Assembly: GCF_048270095.1 (NCBI RefSeq)
Contig: NZ_JBLWTL010000004.1
Location: 62,001-126,000, forward strand
Source of the DNA: Maricaulis sp048270095
GTDB lineage: Bacteria; Pseudomonadota; Alphaproteobacteria; Caulobacterales; Maricaulaceae
Reading direction: 5' to 3'
Length of the DNA: 64,000 nucleotides
Part shown: positions 25,608-33,933 of the stretch, in pieces
Layout of the letters: the number at the start of each line of letters is the position of its first letter
Position numbering within the stretch: the first letter of the stretch is position 1
Program-made: the position numbers and the translations under genes
The notes under the pieces: model-generated
Databases searched by the model: none
Seen by the model: only the letters and a program-made list of their open reading frames with translations
Told to the model about the DNA's origin: nothing

Positions 25608-25930
25608 GTGTCTTTCTCCACGGCAGATTTGAGGGCGGCCAGGCGGTCATCCCAGAAACGGTCAAACCAGGCGAGCCAGTCGGAGGCCGCCTTGAGCGCC
25701 GCCGGATTGAGCTGATTGATGCGTTCGCGGCCGGCCTGGCTGACATGGATCAGATCGGCGGATTTGAGCACGCCGAGATGTTTGGCCACGGCCGGACGTG
25801 TCATCTCGAAACGCGCAGCAATATCGCCGACGCGCAAATCCTGTTCGGCCAGCAGCATGATGATGGCGCGCCGCGTTGGATCGGCGAGGGCACGGAAGAC
25901 CGGTTGGCTGTGGTCGAGCGGCAGGGGCAT
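25604..25930 (-). CDS. ArsR-family transcriptional regulator
   Basis: A 108-residue winged-helix repressor. The HTH has RALADPTRRAIIMLLAEQDL, then RVGDIAARFEMTRPAVAKHL and GVLKSADLIHVSQAGRERI. No metal-binding cysteine pair is seen, which fits the non-metal ArsR group that is paired with SRPBCC proteins. It is the first gene of the pair and is preceded by a strong sigma-70-like promoter overlapped by a direct repeat. Confidence 0.92.
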   Translation of the reverse strand: MPLPLDHSQPVFRALADPTRRAIIMLLAEQDLRVGDIAARFEMTRPAVAKHLGVLKSADLIHVSQAGRERINQLNPAALKAASDWLAWFDRFWDDRLAALKSAVEKDT

Positions 25931-25933
25931 AAC

Positions 25934-25982
25934 ATGAAACCTTTCGGTTCCGTTTATATGAAACCTTTTGGTGTTATGTCAA
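25934..25982 (-). promoter_or_regulatory. sigma-70-like promoter with overlapping direct repeats before arsR
   Basis: On the minus strand a TTGACA (25982-25977) and a TATAAA (25958-25953) are separated by 18 bp, upstream of the ArsR ATG at 25930. Two direct repeats with 14 of 15 bases shared (ATGAAACCTTTCGGT at 25934-25948 and ATGAAACCTTTTGGT at 25958-25972, plus-strand spelling) overlap or flank the -10 region and start site. They could be ArsR operators for autoregulation; that is inference. Confidence 0.72.
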
Positions 25983-26085
25983 GCGATGGGTGACGACCGG
26001 CGCGCTGCGCCCCTATGACGCAGAGACAGGACTTGATGTTTATCAAGCGACGCTCTTGATAGGGCCGAGAATCCTGGAGCGTGAC

Positions 26086-27834
26086 ATGTCCGATAATTCC
26101 GAAGCCCGTTTTGCCAGCGATGCCTATTTTCTTGGGCCCAAATCCGAGAATTCGGCCTGGGTGCGCGGTGAATTCCAGGCGATCCTCGATCACTGGTTTG
26201 ACTGGCGCCGCTCGCTGTTTACCGATGATCCCGAAGCGATCTCGTCAGAGCGCCGTCTGTCGACCGAATTCCTGCGTGAGCGCGAACGGCTGGGTCAGGC
26301 GGTGCGGATCCTGCGCGAGAAATTATGCGCGGAAGTGCCGACCTTTACGCCGCGCTATGTCGGTCACATGGTGTCGGAGGTTTCGCTCCCGGCCCTGCTC
26401 GGGCATTTCGCCACCCTGCTGCACAATCCCAATAATACCTCGCGCGATGTGGCGCGGGTTGGCGGGGTGATCGAGGACGAGGCCATCGCAATGCTGGCCG
26501 GGATGGTCGGCTATGACCCGGCGCTGGCCCAGGGCCATTTCACCGGCGGCGGCACGGTGGCCAATTTCGAGGCTGTGTGGCGCGCGCGCTACCGGATGGA
26601 TCATTGTCTCTCGCTCGCCCTGCACGGCTATGAAAGCCGGGGCGAGCGCTTCGATGCGTTTGAAGCGGCGCATATCGGCTGGGATGCCTTCGAGGCGCGG
26701 CGCAGCCGTAGTGGTGCCATTGAAGCCGAGCTGCAGGCCTGTAGCGGCGTGCTGGGCAATCCGTTCGACTATGGCGAACGCCTGACGCGTGCCACCGGCC
26801 GCCCCTGGCGCGGCCCGGTCCTGATCACACCGGGAAACAAGCATTTCTCCTGGCGCAAGGCGGCCAATGTGTTCGGTCTCGGCGAGGAGGCCTTCTGGAA
26901 TGCGCCGCTCGATGCGCAGGGGCGGTTCGACCTCGATGGGCTCGACGCCTTGATCGCCAGGGCGCGCGATGAGGGGCGTCCGGTCCTCGCCATTGTCTCG
27001 GTTGCGGGCACGACGGAGGCCGGCGAGATTGATCCGGTTGACGCGGTTTGCGACCGGCTCGATGCACTGCGCGCTGAAGGCATTGATATCTGGCACCATG
27101 TCGATGCCGCCTATGGCGGCTTCTTCTGCTCGATGCTGGGCGGCGCGGCAGAGGCCTGTCTCGAGCCGGGCCAGGCCAGGGCGCTGGGGGCAATTTCACG
27201 CGCCGACTCGGTGACGCTCGATCCGCACAAGCTGGGCTATGTGCCCTATGCCTGCGGCGCCTTTCTCACCCGCGATGTCCGCGGCTATGTCGCCTCATCC
27301 TTCCAGGCGCCCTATATCGATCGCGCCGCGACCAATGATAAATGGGCCTGCACGCTGGAAGGCTCGCGCACGGCGTCCGGCGCCGCGGCGACCTGGCTGA
27401 CCGGGCGGTCAATCGGCTTCGGCCCGGAGCGTTTCGGCGACATGCTGCGCAGCACGATCGAGACGCGGATGGCGTTTCAATCGGCGATTGCCGCGGCCAT
27501 CCCGATTGCCCGCTTCCTGCCGGCCGACAGCAATATTCTCTGTTTCTCGCTGGCCCGGCCCGGCGAAACCCTGTCGCAATCCAATCAGCGCACCGGCGAG
27601 GTCTTCACGCGGCTACAGGGTGATCCGGCCTTTTCGGTGTCGCGCACCGTGATGGCGGCGGAAAGCTATGATGCACTGATGCGCGCGCATGTGACGTCCT
27701 GGGACGGGGAGTATGACAGCGATCAGCTGGTCCTGCTGCGCTGTGTCTTCATGAACCCGTTCTGGAGCAATCCCGACGTCGAACGGGCGCTGCTGCCCGC
27801 CTTCATCGAGACGCTGCAGACGCATCTGGGTTGA
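26086..27834 (+). CDS. pyridoxal-phosphate-dependent decarboxylase (group II)
   Basis: A 582-residue enzyme of the aspartate-aminotransferase-fold decarboxylase family. HFTGGGTVANFEAVWRARY marks the cofactor phosphate region, ILAIVSVAGTTEAGEIDPVD and HHVDAAYGG follow, and the PLP-linked lysine is Lys382 in DPHKLGYV. Members decarboxylate glutamate, tyrosine or other aromatic amino acids, or cysteine sulfinate. The substrate cannot be fixed here. The ATG at 26086 follows GGAGCGTG; the in-frame upstream extension from 25990 lacks family character. Confidence 0.88.
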   Translation: MSDNSEARFASDAYFLGPKSENSAWVRGEFQAILDHWFDWRRSLFTDDPEAISSERRLSTEFLRERERLGQAVRILREKLCAEVPTFTPRYVGHMVSEVSLPALLGHFATLLHNPNNTSRDVARVGGVIEDEAIAMLAGMVGYDPALAQGHFTGGGTVANFEAVWRARYRMDHCLSLALHGYESRGERFDAFEAAHIGWDAFEARRSRSGAIEAELQACSGVLGNPFDYGERLTRATGRPWRGPVLITPGNKHFSWRKAANVFGLGEEAFWNAPLDAQGRFDLDGLDALIARARDEGRPVLAIVSVAGTTEAGEIDPVDAVCDRLDALRAEGIDIWHHVDAAYGGFFCSMLGGAAEACLEPGQARALGAISRADSVTLDPHKLGYVPYACGAFLTRDVRGYVASSFQAPYIDRAATNDKWACTLEGSRTASGAAATWLTGRSIGFGPERFGDMLRSTIETRMAFQSAIAAAIPIARFLPADSNILCFSLARPGETLSQSNQRTGEVFTRLQGDPAFSVSRTVMAAESYDALMRAHVTSWDGEYDSDQLVLLRCVFMNPFWSNPDVERALLPAFIETLQTHLG

Positions 27835-27852
27835 GGGGGGCGAAGGGCCCCC

Positions 27853-29697
27853 TTAAAGCCCGGCCCAGCTCGCGACGTGGAACACGGTCCCTGCGGCCAC
27901 ATAAGCCAGCGCCATCAGATAGCCGAACATGAAGCCGGTCCAGGCCCAGGAATTGGTCTCGCGCCGCGCCGTTGCCAGCGTGGCGAAACATTGCGGGGCG
28001 AAGACATACCAGGCGAGGAAGGCGAGCGCCGTCGGCAGTGACCAGGCACCCTGCAGCGCCGCGGCGAGGCCGTCGACATTCTCTTCGCCGCCCTGGATGG
28101 CATAGACCGTACCCAGCGCGCCGACGGCAACCTCGCGTGCGGCCATGCCGGGCACAAGGGCAATGGCAATCTCGAGATTGAAGCCGATCGGGGCGAGGAT
28201 TTTCTCCAGCACCGAGCCGATCATGCCGGCATAGCTCTCGCGAAGGCTTGTGGCCGATGAGGGATAGCTGGCGAGGAACCACAGGATGATCGAGGTCGTC
28301 AGGATGATCGTGCCGGCGCGGCGCAGGAAAGCCGAGACATGGCCCCAGAGCGAGAGCAGGAAGTCGCGCGGATTGGGCAATTTATACGTCGGCAATTCCA
28401 TGATCAGGACCTGGTTGGATCCCTTGGTGACGGTCCGCTTGAGGATGAAGGCCACGGTCACGGCGCTGACGACGCCGGTGAGATAGAGGCCGAACATGAC
28501 AATACCCTGCAGGTTGAACGGGCCTACGGCATCGGGCGGTATGAAGGCACCGATGATCAGGGTGTAGACCGGCAGGCGGGCCGAACAGGTCATCAGCGGC
28601 GCCACCATGATCGTGGTCAGCCGGTCGCGCTCATTATCGATCGTGCGCGCCGACATGATGCCGGGAATGGCGCAGGCAAAGCTCGACAGGAGCGGGATGA
28701 AGGCGCGGCCATTGAGCCCGACGCGCAGCATCAGCTCGTCCATCAGAACGGCGGCGCGGGCCATATAGCCCGAGGCCTCCAGTGCGAGGATGAAAAGGAA
28801 GAGGATGACGATCTGCGGCAGGAAGACCACGACACTGCCAACGCCGGCGATGATGCCGTCGACGATCAGGTCGTGGAACCAGCCGGCCGGCAGCCAATGG
28901 CCAGCCAGCTGGCCAAGCCCGGCAGCCCCCGCTTCGAGCGCGTCCATGAAGGGGCCGGACCAGGAATAGACTGCCTGGAACATGAAGAAGAGCAGGCCTG
29001 CGAGAATAAGCGGTCCGGCGACGGGGTGCAGCACGAACTGGTCGATCTGACGCGTCAGCCGGTTCATCACCGGTTCGAACAGGATTGCCTTGTCGGCAAT
29101 GCCGCGCGCTTCGCGTTGCAGGGCACTCAGCTCGGTATCTGTGGTGCAGACCGTGCCGTCGCCAGCGGCGCTGCGGGCCTGCCAGTCGGCGGTCTCCCGA
29201 TCGAGACAGGCAAGCAGATCGGCGCGCCCGGTGGCGCGGGTGGCCCGCGAGGTGACGACGGGGACGCCGAGCTCGGTCTGCAGGCGTTCGACATCGATCT
29301 TGAGCCCGTCGCGTTCGGCCAGGTCGATCATGTTGAGCACGACGATCATCGGCCGTCCAATGGCGCGCATTTGCAGGACGGTGTGTAGATGGGTGCGCAA
29401 ATGGGCGGCATCGATCAGCACCAGCATGCCGTCGGGCGCCGCTTCGCCATCGCGGCCATTGCACAACAGGTCAATGGCGATGCGCTCATCCGTGGAGCGC
29501 GCCTTGAGACCGTAAATGCCCGGCAAGTCGATCAAATCGATCTCGCTCCCGCCCGGCGTCTGCAGCCAGCCGGTACGGGTCTCCACCGTGACGCCGGAAT
29601 AATTGGCGACTTTGGCGCGGCCGCCCGTCAGCCCGTTGAACAGGGTGGATTTACCGGAATTGGGGGCGCCGACCAGTGCGATACGCAAGCGACTCAT
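27853..29697 (-). CDS. feoB: ferrous iron transport protein B
   Basis: A 614-residue protein with an N-terminal G domain: G1 is GAPNSGKST at residues 10-18, switch I follows in NYSGVTVETRTG, G3 is DLPGIYGLKARS, and G4 is LNMIDLAE. A short helical spacer and about eight to ten transmembrane segments follow, including the Gate motif region with LLSSFACAIPGIMSARTI. It imports Fe2+ across the inner membrane. It is shorter than E. coli FeoB (about 770), as in other alphaproteobacteria. Its start overlaps the feoA stop. Confidence 0.96.
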   Translation of the reverse strand: MSRLRIALVGAPNSGKSTLFNGLTGGRAKVANYSGVTVETRTGWLQTPGGSEIDLIDLPGIYGLKARSTDERIAIDLLCNGRDGEAAPDGMLVLIDAAHLRTHLHTVLQMRAIGRPMIVVLNMIDLAERDGLKIDVERLQTELGVPVVTSRATRATGRADLLACLDRETADWQARSAAGDGTVCTTDTELSALQREARGIADKAILFEPVMNRLTRQIDQFVLHPVAGPLILAGLLFFMFQAVYSWSGPFMDALEAGAAGLGQLAGHWLPAGWFHDLIVDGIIAGVGSVVVFLPQIVILFLFILALEASGYMARAAVLMDELMLRVGLNGRAFIPLLSSFACAIPGIMSARTIDNERDRLTTIMVAPLMTCSARLPVYTLIIGAFIPPDAVGPFNLQGIVMFGLYLTGVVSAVTVAFILKRTVTKGSNQVLIMELPTYKLPNPRDFLLSLWGHVSAFLRRAGTIILTTSIILWFLASYPSSATSLRESYAGMIGSVLEKILAPIGFNLEIAIALVPGMAAREVAVGALGTVYAIQGGEENVDGLAAALQGAWSLPTALAFLAWYVFAPQCFATLATARRETNSWAWTGFMFGYLMALAYVAAGTVFHVASWAGL

Positions 29698-29927
29698 GCC
29701 GACGCATCCACTTCGATGGCGCGCGCTTCATCGCTGCGCAGCGCAATCAGGGTGCGGTTGAGGCGGAAGCACAAGGGTTGAGCGCCCAGCGGCCCGCGAT
29801 GCATCAATTCCACTTCGTCGGATTCAGCAAAACCGATTTCGCGCAGTTTGACGACCAGATCATCGCAGCCGGAAATGAATCCGGTTACATGGCAAATCCG
29901 GCCTTTTTCGAGTTGATCGAGCGTCAC
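29694..29927 (-). CDS. feoA: ferrous iron transport protein A
   Basis: A small SH3-like FeoA. The core is LDQLEKGRICHVTGFISG, LREIGFAESDEVELM and FRLNRTLIALRSDEARAIEV. The chosen GTG at 29927 gives 77 residues and matches family N termini (xTLDQL). A TTG at 29960 or GTG at 29942 would extend it by about 5-11 residues, so the start is uncertain. The ATGA overlap with feoB (29694-29697) shows the operon. Upstream, CTTGC-GTTT-GCAAG (29948-29961) and a nearby GTTATCATT stretch could belong to an iron-responsive site, but no complete Fur box is clear. Confidence 0.85.
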   Translation of the reverse strand: MTLDQLEKGRICHVTGFISGCDDLVVKLREIGFAESDEVELMHRGPLGAQPLCFRLNRTLIALRSDEARAIEVDASA

Positions 29928-30065
29928 GTCTGGCCCTGTCACAGCAGCTTGCGTTTGCAAGTCGTTATCATTTCGCCAGTTTACACATATGCTTGCAGCC
30001 CGGCCATGTCACCCCGCAGCTGGCGCGACAAACTGACCGGGACAGGCGGGCCACGCTTCGCCACC

Positions 30066-30386
30066 TCAACCGGCCAGGAGAAGCTTTCCGGCCCGCAGGA
30101 GATTCAGGATCACGCCGATATTGATCAGCAGGCCCAGCGTCGTCAGGCCGGCGCCAAGGCCAGCAGCGAGGGCAAGGAGCAGGGCCCGGCCGGGTATCAT
30201 CAACACGGTTGCAACACGCTGTGTCAGGCTCCAGCGCGGGCGCGCGAAACGCTCGAACAGGTCATCGAAACCATTGCGCCACAGCACAGCTGTCAGCAAG
30301 AGCCAGGCTGCGATGCCGATCACGGGCGCAACCGCCAGCAGACCGGCCACGTCCGGCAATTCAAGCAATTCCTGGATATCCACCAT
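30066..30386 (-). CDS. small membrane protein of unknown function
   Basis: The 106-residue product has two hydrophobic segments: AGLLAVAPVIGIAAWLLLTA and a longer C-terminal one in ALLLALAAGLGAGLTTLGLL. Between them is a short basic loop (FARPRWSLTQR). No motif is recognised. It lies upstream of feoA on the same strand with a 138-bp gap, so it may or may not belong to that operon. Confidence 0.6.
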   Translation of the reverse strand: MVDIQELLELPDVAGLLAVAPVIGIAAWLLLTAVLWRNGFDDLFERFARPRWSLTQRVATVLMIPGRALLLALAAGLGAGLTTLGLLINIGVILNLLRAGKLLLAG

Positions 30387-30546
30387 CCGGCCTCTCGGTA
30401 TCGTCCCAACTAGATAGCCTTCGCGGGGGCATCACGCTACACCGCAACAAGATGTTGTTCATGAGACGGAATCCGGGCGCTGCCACGTTGAGGTAGCAGA
30501 CCCCAGTCAGCGTGGCGCGTGCGCGCGCCCAGGCCCAGAGGCAGGC

Positions 30547-32019
30547 ATGTTGAAAAATAGACGTTGGATTTTGGCCCTTGTGGCTGTTGCGGTACTGGCC
30601 CTGGCGGGCTGGTATTTCCTCGGGCGCGCGGATGGTAGTGCCGGCTCGGTCGAGATTGAAACTGCGGCGACAACGACCGGCGAGGTTCGCAGTATCGTTG
30701 CGGCCTCCGGTGCCGTGCGGGCGCTGGTGACCGTCGAGGTTGGTTCGCAGCTTTCCGGACAGCTGGCCGAAGTCCTCGTGGACTTCAATGATAATGTCGA
30801 GGAGGGTCAGGTCATCGCCCGGCTCGACCCGCAAACCTATGAAACCCGGGTGCGCGAGGCGGAAGCGTCCCGCGCCACTGCGCTGGCCAGCCTGGCGCTG
30901 CAGCGTGCGACGCTGACGCGGGTGCAGGCCAATACCTATAATGCCCAACTGACTTTCGACCGGACGGAAACCCTGAGTGAGCGCGGCAATGCCTCCGCAG
31001 CAGCGCTCGACAATGCCCGCGCCGCGCTGGATGCGGCGCTCGCCGATGTCACGGTCGCCCGGGCCCAGATTGCCAATGCAGAAGCTGTGCTGCGCCAGCG
31101 TGACGCGACGCTGGAAGGCGCGCTCATCGATCTGGAGCGCACCACGATCCGCTCGCCGATCAATGGCATTGTTGTCGACCGCGCCGTTGATGAAGGTCAG
31201 ACCGTGGCCGCCAGCCTCTCGGCACCGGTCCTGTTCACCATCGCCCAGGATCTCGGCCAGGTGCAGATCGATGCCCAGGTCGATGAGGCCGATATCGGAC
31301 AGATTGCCGAGGGGCAGCCGGTGAATTTCACCGTTGATGCCTATCCCGACATGCAATTGACCGGTCTGGTCGATCAGATCCGGCTGTCCCCGACGGCGTT
31401 GAACAATGTCGTCACCTATACGGTGGTGGTCACGGCGGCCAATCCCGGTCAGCGTCTTTTGCCGGGCATGACCGCCAATATGGACATCGTCACCGGCGAG
31501 CGTGACGGCGTGTTGCGTGTCGCCAATTCTGCGCTGCGCTTCCGGCCATCGCCCGCCCTCGAGGGGCGCACCCGGCCTGTCGAAGCGGCTTCAGAGGGCG
31601 GTGCGCGCCGGGGCGGCGAGGGTGGCGGTCGCCGCAATCCGGCCGAGCGCCTGACCGAACAGCTCGACCTCACCTCCGACCAGGCTGAGAGCGCCGGCAC
31701 CGTATTCCGCAGTGCCTTTGGCCGGGCCCAGGCTGCTGCCCAGGCCGGCGAAGGCTTCGATCGCGAAGCCATGCAGGCCGATATCGATCGCGGCCTGCAA
31801 GACGTGCTGACGCCGGAACAGATGCAGCGCTATCGGGCGCTGGCGCGCGAGGCGGCCAATACCCGCACTGCGACCGTCTGGGTGCAGGAGGCCGATGGCA
31901 TGCTGGCTGAACGCCGCGTCCGCCTTGGCATATCCGATAGTCAGAATACCGAAGTCGTGACCGGTGATCTCGCCGCGGGCGATCTGGCGGTCACGCGTGC
32001 CCGGGAGGTGCGTGAATGA
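30547..32019 (+). CDS. MacA/HlyD-type efflux periplasmic adaptor with LTxxQ insertion
   Basis: The 490-residue membrane-fusion protein has an N-terminal anchor helix (ILALVAVAVLALAGWYFL). The lipoyl halves follow (GSQLSGQLAEVLVDFNDNVE and TIRSPINGIVVDRAVDEGQT), with a helical hairpin between them and then a beta-barrel region. Residues about 345-430 hold an unusual insertion: a Gly/Arg-rich linker followed by a helical segment with two LTxxQ motifs (LTSDQ 375-379 and LTPEQ 421-425). These resemble the CpxP/Spy periplasmic chaperone signature. The ATGA overlap with the next gene marks a MacAB-like operon. The substrate is unknown. Confidence 0.9.
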   Translation: MLKNRRWILALVAVAVLALAGWYFLGRADGSAGSVEIETAATTTGEVRSIVAASGAVRALVTVEVGSQLSGQLAEVLVDFNDNVEEGQVIARLDPQTYETRVREAEASRATALASLALQRATLTRVQANTYNAQLTFDRTETLSERGNASAAALDNARAALDAALADVTVARAQIANAEAVLRQRDATLEGALIDLERTTIRSPINGIVVDRAVDEGQTVAASLSAPVLFTIAQDLGQVQIDAQVDEADIGQIAEGQPVNFTVDAYPDMQLTGLVDQIRLSPTALNNVVTYTVVVTAANPGQRLLPGMTANMDIVTGERDGVLRVANSALRFRPSPALEGRTRPVEAASEGGARRGGEGGGRRNPAERLTEQLDLTSDQAESAGTVFRSAFGRAQAAAQAGEGFDREAMQADIDRGLQDVLTPEQMQRYRALAREAANTRTATVWVQEADGMLAERRVRLGISDSQNTEVVTGDLAAGDLAVTRAREVRE

Positions 32020-32696
32020 CGGCGCTGATCGAATGCCGGAACCTGGTGAAGACCTATTCCATGGGCGATATGACGATCCGCGCGCTCGACGGCGTCTCCC
32101 TGACCATCGAAGCAGGTGAATATGTCGCCATCATGGGCAGTTCCGGTTCGGGCAAATCGACCCTGATGAATCTGCTCGGCGCGCTCGACCGACCGACCTC
32201 CGGCCTGCTGCGCGTCGCTGGCGAGGATCTTGGCACGCTGGGGCCGGAAGCCGTGGCGCGGTTCCGCAACCGCACGATCGGGTTTGTGTTTCAGCAATTC
32301 AACCTGCTGCCGCGGACCTCGGCGGCGGAAAATGTCGCCCTGCCGCTGGTATATGGCGGCGTGCCCCATGCCGAACGCCGCGAGCGTGCATTGCGGCGCC
32401 TGGAGCAGCTCGGCCTGGGCGAGCGCACCGATCACCACCCGTCGCAATTGTCCGGCGGCCAGCAACAGCGCGTCGCCATTGCCCGGGCCCTGGTCAATGA
32501 CCCTGAAATCCTGCTCGCCGACGAGCCCACCGGTGCGCTCGACAGCAAGACGTCCGAGGACATCATGGCGATCTTTGACCAGCTCAATCGCGAGGGCATC
32601 ACCGTGATCCTGGTGACGCATGAGCAGGAAGTCGCTGATCACGCCCGCCGCCAGATCGTGTTTCGCGATGGCCAGGTGCTGGAGGACCGCACATGA
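32016..32696 (+). CDS. ABC transporter ATPase, MacB/LolD-like
   Basis: A 226-residue ATPase. Walker A is GSSGSGKST (residues 41-49), the Q-loop is VFQQFNLLPRTSAAENV, the signature is LSGGQQQRVAIARAL, and Walker B is ILLADEPTGALD. It is the MacB-type nucleotide-binding half on a separate chain and pairs with the FtsX-like permease encoded next. The start overlaps the adaptor stop and the stop overlaps the permease start, so the three are one unit. Confidence 0.95.
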   Translation: MTALIECRNLVKTYSMGDMTIRALDGVSLTIEAGEYVAIMGSSGSGKSTLMNLLGALDRPTSGLLRVAGEDLGTLGPEAVARFRNRTIGFVFQQFNLLPRTSAAENVALPLVYGGVPHAERRERALRRLEQLGLGERTDHHPSQLSGGQQQRVAIARALVNDPEILLADEPTGALDSKTSEDIMAIFDQLNREGITVILVTHEQEVADHARRQIVFRDGQVLEDRT

Positions 32697-33931
32697 ATTT
32701 GCTCGCCTCGATACGCGTCGCGCTGACCGCCTTGCGGATCAACGCCCTGCGCAGTTCACTCGCCATGCTGGGTGTCATCATCGGTGTCGCCTCGGTGATC
32801 GTGCTGGTCTCGATCAGCGAAGGCACCAAACAGGCCGTTGAGGCCCAGATTGCCAGTTTCGGGGCCAATCTTCTGATTGTCCGGCCCGGGAGCTCCATGT
32901 TCGGCGGGCGTCGCGGTGCCGAGGGCAGTGGTACGCCGGTAACCGATTCCGATGCGGAAGCCATTCGCGACCAGATCGCCGGTATTGGCGGCGTGTCGGG
33001 CGAGGTCGGCGCGAGCGGGCTGAGTGCGGTGTTCGGCGGCGTCAACTGGTCGACGCGGATATCCGGCGTCAATCCGGCCTATTTCGAGGTCCGTGAATGG
33101 GTCATTGACGAAGGGCGTGCCTTTTCCGTTGAGGAAGAACAATCGGCGCGCCGTCTGGCCGTGGTCGGACAAACCATCATCAATGAGCTCTTCGACGGCG
33201 CCAGTCCGGTCGGCCAGTCGGTGCGTATTGGTGGTCAACAATTCTCGATCATCGGCACGGTCGCCGCCAAGGGCCAGACGTCCTACGGGTCTGACCAGGA
33301 CGACATCATTTTCCTGCCGCTCTCCACAGTGCGCCAGCGCTTCGGGGCGGGGACCTCGCCAACCGTGCGCGATCCGGTGCAGACGATATATGTCGAGGTC
33401 GGTGCCGGCGAAGACACCGGCCGCGTCATCGCCGACATCCAGGACCTGATGCGTGTGCGGCGCGATATCCAGCCTGGTGCCGATGATGATTTCAACGTCT
33501 CCAGCCTGGCCGAATTCATTCGCGCCCGCAATGAAACCGAGAGCCAGCTCGGTCTCTTGCTCGCGGTCGGTGCGGCGATCGTGCTGCTGGTCGGCGGCAT
33601 CGGGATCATGAATATCATGCTGGTCTCGGTGACCGAGCGCACGCGTGAGATCGGCTTGCGCCTCGCGGTCGGCGCGCGCGCCAGCGATATCCGCAATCAA
33701 TTCCTGATCGAGAGCATCGTGCTGTGCGTGACGGGCGGCGTGGTCGGGCTTTTCGTCGGCATCGGTGGCACGATTGCCTATGCCAATGTCGGTGAGCTCG
33801 AAATATCGGTCAATCCGGGCATTGTCGCGGTGGCGATCGGGGCTTCGGCCTTTGTCGGGGTGTTTTTCGGTCTCTATCCAGCTCATCGCGCCGCCCGGCT
33901 CAACCCGATCGAGGCGCTGCGCTTCGAATAG
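32693..33931 (+). CDS. ABC transporter permease, MacB/FtsX family
   Basis: A 412-residue permease. An N-terminal membrane helix (SSLAMLGVIIGVASVIVLVS) is followed by a large periplasmic MacB-type domain, with GTPVTDSDAEAIRDQIAGIG and ISGVNPAYFEVREW. Three C-terminal helices (AAIVLLVGGIGIMNIMLVSV and onward) close the FtsX fold, ending AARLNPIEALRFE. MacB-type pumps are mechanotransmission machines that drive export from the periplasm through a TolC-like channel. No outer-membrane factor gene is adjacent. Confidence 0.95.
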   Translation: MNLLASIRVALTALRINALRSSLAMLGVIIGVASVIVLVSISEGTKQAVEAQIASFGANLLIVRPGSSMFGGRRGAEGSGTPVTDSDAEAIRDQIAGIGGVSGEVGASGLSAVFGGVNWSTRISGVNPAYFEVREWVIDEGRAFSVEEEQSARRLAVVGQTIINELFDGASPVGQSVRIGGQQFSIIGTVAAKGQTSYGSDQDDIIFLPLSTVRQRFGAGTSPTVRDPVQTIYVEVGAGEDTGRVIADIQDLMRVRRDIQPGADDDFNVSSLAEFIRARNETESQLGLLLAVGAAIVLLVGGIGIMNIMLVSVTERTREIGLRLAVGARASDIRNQFLIESIVLCVTGGVVGLFVGIGGTIAYANVGELEISVNPGIVAVAIGASAFVGVFFGLYPAHRAARLNPIEALRFE

Positions 33932-33933
33932 GC

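Noticed and set aside
29948..29961. Fur box before feoA
   Set aside because: The CTTGC-GTTT-GCAAG palindrome and a GTTATCATT half-site are suggestive, but no full 19-bp Fur consensus is present, so it is only mentioned in the feoA entry.
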